Source: Gentiana macrophylla (taxonomy: Eukaryota; Streptophyta; Magnoliopsida; Gentianales; Gentianaceae). From it: a DNA stretch of 64,000 nucleotides. Location of the stretch: assembly GCA_026214975.1 (NCBI GenBank), contig CM047805.1, positions 194,184,601-194,248,600 of the forward strand, written 5' to 3'. The notes beneath the pieces were generated by a model. It was not told the origin of the DNA and searched no databases. It saw only the letters and a program-made list of their open reading frames with translations. The position numbers and the translations under genes are program-made. This document shows, one piece after another, positions 57,987 to 64,000 of the stretch (its first letter is position 1; each line of letters begins with the position of its first letter).

Positions 57987-58030
57987 CTAGTAAAATGCAC
58001 GTGCATTCGCATGTGTTTGCGTTAAAATAT
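57987..58030 (-). mobile_element. Possible Helitron 3' terminus
   Basis: On the minus strand the palindrome ATGCACGTGCAT is followed by TTTA and CTAG, with T next, matching the hairpin-then-CTRR-T arrangement of Helitron ends. No other end or Rep/helicase gene is identified, so this is tentative. Confidence 0.25.
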
Positions 58031-58825
58031 AACTTTTTTAAAATTATAAATTAACAACATTGTTTCATATTACATGTATTAATAAGTGTGCGATAAATTT
58101 AGAGAACATGAATATCTTCTATATTGATGATTATCACAAAGTGATCTCATGTTTTTTAATATTTTATAAAATGGTGTGTGAATAATTAGTTCTTTTATAA
58201 TACAATTTATATCACGCTCTACTTGATATACATACAATTATTCTACATGCGCTTAGCAGTCTTAATTTACACAATCATATATTTTTACTTGTATAAATAT
58301 AGAGGTTGTCTCAACGCTTTGGCAAATATATGGACATTTTCATAGTTCATTACAAAAATGACCTAATCAAATAAAGAATGCATCCAAAAAATCCGGTAAG
58401 CTCTTAAGACATCAACACATGTATTATTTTATGATCCAATCACCCTTAAATTATTGTTTTTGAAAGCTAATCACCCTTAAACTTAATTAGCTCCTTATTC
58501 TCCAAATGTTTTAAACTACATCATCCTCATTGATCTCTCTAATTCTATTAATAACATTTAAATGTCTATCTCTCTATATATCTATGTCTTTGAAAATCAC
58601 GACTCTTTCACTATATCTTTCATCATTTTGTCCCTTTTTTAGATTTATATATACACCTTCTATTGCATCTATAAACTATCTTCAAAATGCAATATTGAAA
58701 TCATCGACAACTATTGGGGTTGCCAGCAGTCTTGCTTGTCTATGCGTGATTGGATTCGACCGAGGCCCTGAAAATCTCTGCTGTATAGAAAAATATAATA
58801 GCACATTTACTATCACAAACATTTT
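58031..58825. other. Intergenic AT-rich DNA
   Basis: No gene supported. Confidence 0.4.
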
Positions 58826-59045
58826 TAGTACGATGGTAAGCATTTGATCCTAACAACTGTATCAGAACTTGTATCAGAGAGAGGTTACCCGTTTGAATCC
58901 CGGCAACTTATCACAGAGCGGTTACCCATTCGAATCCCAGAAATAGCATGTTGTGCAGTTGTGGCTGGAAGGTGCTAGGGAATAAATACGTTCACTTTGC
59001 ATTCCTTTAATGAAAGAACAATGATGCAAAAGTTTTCTGCGTATA
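58826..59045 (+). repeat. SINE-like patch with two pol III B-box-like motifs
   Basis: GGTTACCCGTTTGAATCCC (about 58884) and GGTTACCCATTCGAATCCC (about 58920) are near-copies 36 bp apart. They resemble the B box of tRNA genes, and GGTAAGCATTTGATCC (about 58836) could be a decayed A box. It does not fold as a complete tRNA, so a tRNA-derived SINE relic is the better reading. Confidence 0.3.
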
Positions 59046-59816
59046 TTTTTCTTGTTGTTTTCAACTATTACATTGCATATAAATTGTAGCTTATGCCTTT
59101 GTTACCTAGAGAAAAAGTATAATATCTGTAACTAAATGATCTCTTTATTTTTTTTGTAACTAAAAATAAATTTCAATTTGTATTTTTTTACTGCAAGACG
59201 ATACACATAATGTTTTATAATTTAACTATTTTCACTTAATCTAAGGTTTTCTTGTAATTTGGACACATGTTGTTGGTATCTTAATTAGGGTAACATAGTA
59301 TGAATGTTTTCTTTCAAATATTCATGAATTATATTGCTCTCACCCGGCTGTATTTCTTGCCAATTAGATGGATTCAAACATAGCCATTGTATTTGGACAA
59401 AACCCTTTGAAGTTATTATCAATGAAAAAATCCACTACTACAACTTCTTGCAGAGAGCGCATAAACTTCCATTCTTCACTATATTGACAATGTATTCATT
59501 TTTACAACACTATGCACATTATAATTGATCAATTGGGTGGCAAGTGTGGGCTATATAAGAGAAATTCACCATGACTTTCCACTGTGATGTGATTGAAATT
59601 ACATAGTGGAATACCTGCAACCACATATGGTTCTATATAAAAAATCTAGTAAGGTAATAAATCATGCTTTGAAATATGTCTTGATCATAGGCCCAATTGC
59701 CACTGTGATCTTTGAGGCTCAACACTTTATATTTCTGTTGTTTTTATGGCCATAACATGATATAAATGGGTATTACGTTCCCCCTCAACTATCCATTGAA
59801 GTTGGGATCAATGATG
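59046..59816. other. Intergenic DNA before the last element
   Basis: No gene supported. Confidence 0.4.
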
Positions 59817-59821
59817 CTAGT

Positions 59822-61562
59822 TGTTGGAAACAAAATTTATGTTTTGATGATGATTTATCACATACATAGAAAGTTCATTTACAACACAAGATGATGGAGT
59901 CATAACTAACTGTTATAGTGCATAATGAAAGAAGAAGCAAGAAATGGTCTAGAGAAAAATGTATAGGATCTATTTAGAGTCTGAGCTTTGTATAGGTTGT
60001 TTAAGACAAGCATTGTAATAGATAGGAACTAGGCAAATAGCTGAGTCATAGCAATCAAATTGAGGATACATCTGAGAAGAGAAGAACTGAATAACTAAGA
60101 TGACAGACTCAGTTAGTGAAGACCGATGAACTGAGGTGGCAAACTCAGTTAGAAGCAGATTATGTTGTGACTATAAGTCAGGAATCAGGCAAGTATGTGG
60201 TGACCTGAAACTAAACTATAGATCATGTAAAGCTGAATATTCTTAAGGACAAAGATTATCAGTTGCCAGGAAATGAAGAAGCTGAATGATGTACTCTGAC
60301 TTAGCCAATTGAAGTCAGATGTCAAGTATATGAGGTACTCTGTTTTGAATAAGAGTAGAAAATAGAGTTAAGGCCTTGTCAAGAAAGAACTGAGAATCTG
60401 GAAAAGCCGAATTGATAAATAAAGGACTGAAAACTGAAAAACTACAGATCAAGAAAGCGACACAGACACCGTACATATGAACGTTGGCAAAACGACAAAT
60501 ATAACGGCTATAAGGCCTATTTGACCGTTACATTACCCCTATAAATACACAGGGAGGAGTGTTTGAAAAGAGTATATCTTGGACAAGCTTACAAAGCACA
60601 TATCTAAAATCCAGATCAAGAGGAAAGAGATCCAGATCCAGAAAATTAGAATCTATAACTAGAAAGAGGGAAGCCAACGAAGTTGCCTTAAAGATTACAG
60701 AGAAAGATCCAGTAACCCGTTAAGGGGGAAGCAGGCACCTACGAGCTACAATGCCATATCCAGCAGAATCAGACAGCTCACTGAATTAATCTTTTGATTG
60801 ATTCTAAACCTAACTTTTGTGTGACAAAGGGTTGGCTATGTATAGTTTAAGGAGAGCAACTACACCTTTCCTCATACGGTTGCAACTTGGTTGCCACAGC
60901 TGTTGGTGCAGTCTGCGGACTGTGTTTGTGTTTGTGGTGAGCTGGTGAAGGAGTAATTCCACCTCCGAAGGATCAGTGTGCAGCGTGAAGGGAGCAATCT
61001 CACCTTTCTTCATTCTGTGTGGACAGTGAAACTACGGTGTCGTGAAGGACAATCATTAGGCTAGGATTTTGTAAAAGTTTTCTCAAGATTCTAGTGATAC
61101 CTTCAACACCATAGGAGAAGGGGAGACGTACGGGATTACACCACCCAGAACTTCCATAAACAAACCCCGTGTTGATTTACTTTACGCATTTATATTTGTG
61201 ATGTGATTTTTCTACTTATTGTATTATCATTTCATCACAACACTCAGCAAACATCAGACACTGAGTCAGCACAGAACTAATACATAGGAGATTAGGATCT
61301 TTATTGACACATCTATTACACAAAAGGCTTGATCTTATCCGCTGCAAGTTAGTTCAGTTCTAGCACCAGCTAAGCTGAATTATCCAACTCCAATACATGG
61401 TTGAAAGGTACGAACAGAACTGAGCTGAGTCATATTGAACATCAGTTTGCTTGTTCAGTTTGAGTTTTGAGAAACTCAATTCCTGGGGTGCAAATCAGTT
61501 TTTGAGCACAAGTTTATTCACCCCCCATCTAAACTTGTGTTAGCCTTTCCAAGGGACCAACA
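59822..61562 (+). repeat. 5' LTR of a non-autonomous Sirevirus-like element
   Basis: TGTTGGAAAC...GGGACCAACA, 1,741 bp, directly before a tRNA-iMet primer site. TATA box CTATAAATAC at 60539-60548. Its start and end match the element at 2998-16729 (shared GTTTTGATGATGA, AACTGTTATAGTGCA and GCCTTTCCAAGGGACCAACA-like pieces), so the two are members of one family. The 3' LTR is beyond the window. Confidence 0.85.
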
Positions 61563-61564
61563 AT

Positions 61565-61578
61565 TGGTATCGGAGCAG
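61565..61578 (+). other. Primer-binding site (tRNA-iMet)
   Basis: TGGTATCGGAGCAG, identical to the site of the nested element at 15008-15021. Confidence 0.85.
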
Positions 61579-61752
61579 TTCTACCCTTTTGGAAGTGATC
61601 CAAAGCAATCTTATATACCATTTGTTGAAAACCCCCACTGTGTCAGTTGTAAAATCATATAGTTGAAACTTAATGGATACATCCAGAATTAGAAATTAGC
61701 TTATTAATCCACTGGCTATTTGTTTGCAAAACATTGTATCTAATTTTTAGGA

Positions 61753-62461
61753 TCAAGTATTTGAGAGGTTCAGTACTACAAGTTCATATACAAATCCAGA
61801 ACCTCATTTCAGTGGTGATGTGGATATCGATTTCAATGCGTATAATGATGAATCCAGAGGAGTTCCATCACTAAGTGATCTCTCAAAAGAAGAAAAGGAG
61901 TTGCTGTAAGTAACTGACTACATAGAAGATTTAATATAGCAGCAAAAGAATGTAAAATCAAACCTTGAAGCTGTAACAAACAATCAAGAAAAGGTACATT
62001 CTTCTACTCAGTTATCACTCGCTGAACTCAGTCAGAGAAACTTTGAGCTTGTCAATTTGGTGGAAAAACTCACACTTGAGTTGAACTTAAAAGATACAAA
62101 ACTTGGCAAAGCAAAAGAATGGAATGAGTTTCTTGAAACTGATGTGTCAAATCTAGCTGAAAGATTAATATCAAGTAAATTTGACAAAAGCAGTGATAAT
62201 TCCCCACCCTTACCCAGTCTTGAGATTTCAAAGAATATAAATTCTAGACATCAAGATACTGGAAGACCTAGTGGATTACACAGAGAAGATAAAGATGATA
62301 AATCTAAAAGAATCCTTGTGAAATCAACTAAGTTTGAGCGTAATGGCCTATCTAGATGAGAGATGAGAAAGTTTAATTCTCTCATCAAAGAAACTGAAGT
62401 CTGTAGTTCAAAAACTAATCCAGCTGGACCCAAGAAGACATGGGTACCGAAGAAAACGTAA
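61753..62461 (+). pseudogene. Gag C-terminal fragment (coiled coil, WVPK end), no capsid core or pol
   Basis: One frame from about 61753 reads DQVFERFSTTSSYTNPEP, then an acidic stretch (stops at about 61908 and 61938) and a coiled coil LAELSQRNFELVNLVEKLTL (about 62020-62080). It ends (stop near 62357) in a segment with AGPKKTWVPKKT before a stop at 62459-62461. The N-terminal capsid core, zinc knuckles and all pol domains are missing. The WVPK end is the same gag signature seen at 18225-18315. Confidence 0.65.
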
Positions 62462-62914
62462 AACTGACGTGCAGGTTAAGTCAGTTCTTATGTAGTTGAA
62501 TCCAGAGAAAAACTGACTTCTACACAAGAAAACTGTAGCATAGCAACGAAGCTGAAAAGGCAAAGCTAATGAAGGGCAAAATGGTCAAAAGCTGAAAACT
62601 TTCCAGCTACCATCTGACGCTTGCGCTGACAAACAAATCACCAGAAGCCACATGTCAATCGAGGAGGCTATTAAAACAGAAGAAGTAGATGTATGACCCT
62701 ACAAATCTTATTAATTGTGACAAGACTCTCAATTAAACGGTTGAGTGTATTGAAAAACTTAGAAATACATACCGTTCTTACATCTTTAACCAAATCTTGC
62801 ACAATCAATCTCTAAATCTTCGTCTCTACCAATCCATCTTTTCAAGATTCCCCCCAAGAACTTTTCAATTGATCCATTTTAATGGAGTGATATAACATTG
62901 ATGGAGGAATCATC
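62462..62914 (+). other. Spacer between gag fragment and aORF
   Basis: Noncoding leader of the extra ORF, containing CTCTACCAATCCATC-type pyrimidine-rich sequence. It takes the place where the full pol would be. Confidence 0.4.
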
Positions 62915-64000
62915 ATGAGTCTTGACGACTACAGGCAAAAAGTTTCAAACTCTACCCTATCACTTCAGATTGCAGACAAGATCAAGAAGATTCGAGGACT
63001 CGAAAATCTAATTGACACGAAGGTTAAAATTTTGTGCCCAGAAGATATCATAAATTTCTATAGGAATGCCATAATAGCCGATGATGGAAGAAGCTTTAGG
63101 ACATCAGTCCAAGAGAAAAGCATTATTGTTAATGAACATCTTATATCTCTAGTCTTTGGTTTGGATATATATGGAGGTTTCACATCTCTTGCTTTCAGGA
63201 ATGAAGAAAAGGACAGACTTTGGGAAGTCACAACGAGCAACAAGGACGAGAAGAACTTCATCGGACCTATTCATCAACAAAAACAAGAATTCGCATTCTT
63301 GACAGTTCTACTGACCAAAAATGTCATTGGTCACACATGGAATTTCTACACTCTTTCAATAGAGAAGCTGAAATTAATCTATGCTATTTGGTTTGAGAAG
63401 AAACTGGACTGGAACAAGTATGTCCTCAAGCAAATGTTAAAGCAAATTTCGGATGAAAGAGCAAAAGTTCAAGGAATAAAGGCAAAAAGAGAAAAGTTCA
63501 TGCTGAAAAAGGGATTTCCATATTTGGTACAAAGAATACTAAACTATTTTCTCATATCAAGATCTCCAGAAAAGAAGAGGAGAGTCAGTGATGAAGTGAA
63601 AGAAGAAACACCAAATCCTAGTAGAAGCAAATTTGGAAATTAGGATGAAAGGACAGCTGGAAAACAAAGAAAGATGGTGCTGGACCAACACACAACGACT
63701 GAAAGGAAAGCTGAATTAGAAGACAGAATTCAAGTTGAAGAAGAAACTGAAGAAAATAAACTCTCAGCTGATAAGTATGAAGGATATACTGAGAAGCAAA
63801 GAGAAATTTTAGAAGATGTTGAATTTTGTGCAATAGAGTACGAGAGAGAACTGTTAAGTCATAACTCTCATCATCATGGAGTCAGTTCCCTATCTCAAGA
63901 TCAAGATGCGACCACAGGCGAATCAGTAATGAAGGACATCCCCCATATTACAACTGAAAAGACTCAGCGACAATTAACGGAAACTGAGAAGAAATTGAAA
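62915..64000 (+). CDS. Additional ORF (aORF) of the non-autonomous Sirevirus-like element, one internal stop, runs off the window
   Basis: ATG at 62915 opens MSLDDYRQKVSNSTLSLQIA. Residues 25-85 (GLENLIDTKVKILCPEDIIN, FYRN, FRTSVQ, HLISLVFGL) align motif by motif with the aORF at 8789-8273 and resemble the plant PF20167-type 'transposon protein' domain. LKLIYAIWFEKKLDWNKYVL matches the second block there. A basic patch (EKKRRVSDE) may be a nuclear signal. A single TAG at 63641-63643 interrupts; the same frame then stays open for 119 codons to the window edge (coiled-coil-like, Glu/Lys-rich). The near-intact frame contrasts with the broken gag beside it. Function unknown. Confidence 0.65.

Noticed and set aside
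58866..58882. Primer-binding-site-like TTGTATCAGAGAG
   Set aside because: No LTR end beside it; more likely part of the SINE-like patch.
58884..58905. tRNA gene
   Set aside because: A B-box-like motif exists, but no cloverleaf or acceptor stem could be formed.

Overview
This is gene-poor, transposon-packed plant nuclear DNA, most likely from a eudicot. Evidence for a plant: initiator-methionine tRNA primer sites next to several LTRs, plant-type copia and gypsy polyproteins, Stowaway-type MITEs, plant LINE remnants, long (AT)n tracts, and one broken cytochrome P450 with plant introns. I see no intact host gene. Almost every coding stretch is a retroelement fragment with stops or frameshifts.

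Layout. 1-2711: a minus-strand degenerate gene of the plant 'gypsy-type transposase' (PF04195-like) kind with a coiled-coil tail, followed by a plus-strand LTR; this fits the antisense extra gene of a Tat-type gypsy element. 2712-2997 plus 16730-18801: the gag of a Sirevirus-like copia element, split by a nested complete copia element (2998-16729, minus strand, matched LTRs, target duplication GGACA). That nested element carries an unusually long extra reading region after pol. 18801-21240: probable 3' LTR of the split element, holding a hAT-like non-autonomous element (19528-20091). 21240-26105: noncoding repeats, including an inverted copia LTR fragment (23374-24505) and the end of a gypsy LTR. 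26623-27890: a MITE upstream of a truncated CYP72-clan P450 pseudogene. 28064-29650: repeat-rich DNA with a 21-bp minisatellite. 29835-31775: two LINE 3' ends. 32100-36540: a 5'-truncated copia element split by a solo LTR (32728-34696, duplication CTAAA). 36935-46629: a full-length Tekay-like gypsy element. 47035-47307: a Stowaway MITE. 47941-49744: solo LTR (duplication CCGCC). About 49990-51542: an inverted LTR of similar type. 51957-57935: a copia element with non-canonical TA...TA LTR ends (duplication CGTAC), itself split by a solo LTR (54148-55729, duplication GTCTA). 57940-59821: sparse DNA with a possible Helitron end and a SINE-like patch. 59822-64000: a non-autonomous relative of the 2998-16729 element, with LTR, gag fragment and extra ORF but no pol, running off the window.

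The most interesting signal is noncoding. At least six segments, each with its own sequence, carry GC-rich near-palindromes of about 10-16 bp in pairs or triplets spaced about 20-23 bp, close to two helical turns. In three LTRs (47941-49744, the inverted 50-51.5 kb LTR and 54148-55729) the cluster lies just upstream of the TATA box. Sequence differs between clusters but the architecture is shared, which suggests a recurrent cis-regulatory design. The second signal is a shared, little-described post-pol gene in two related copia elements.
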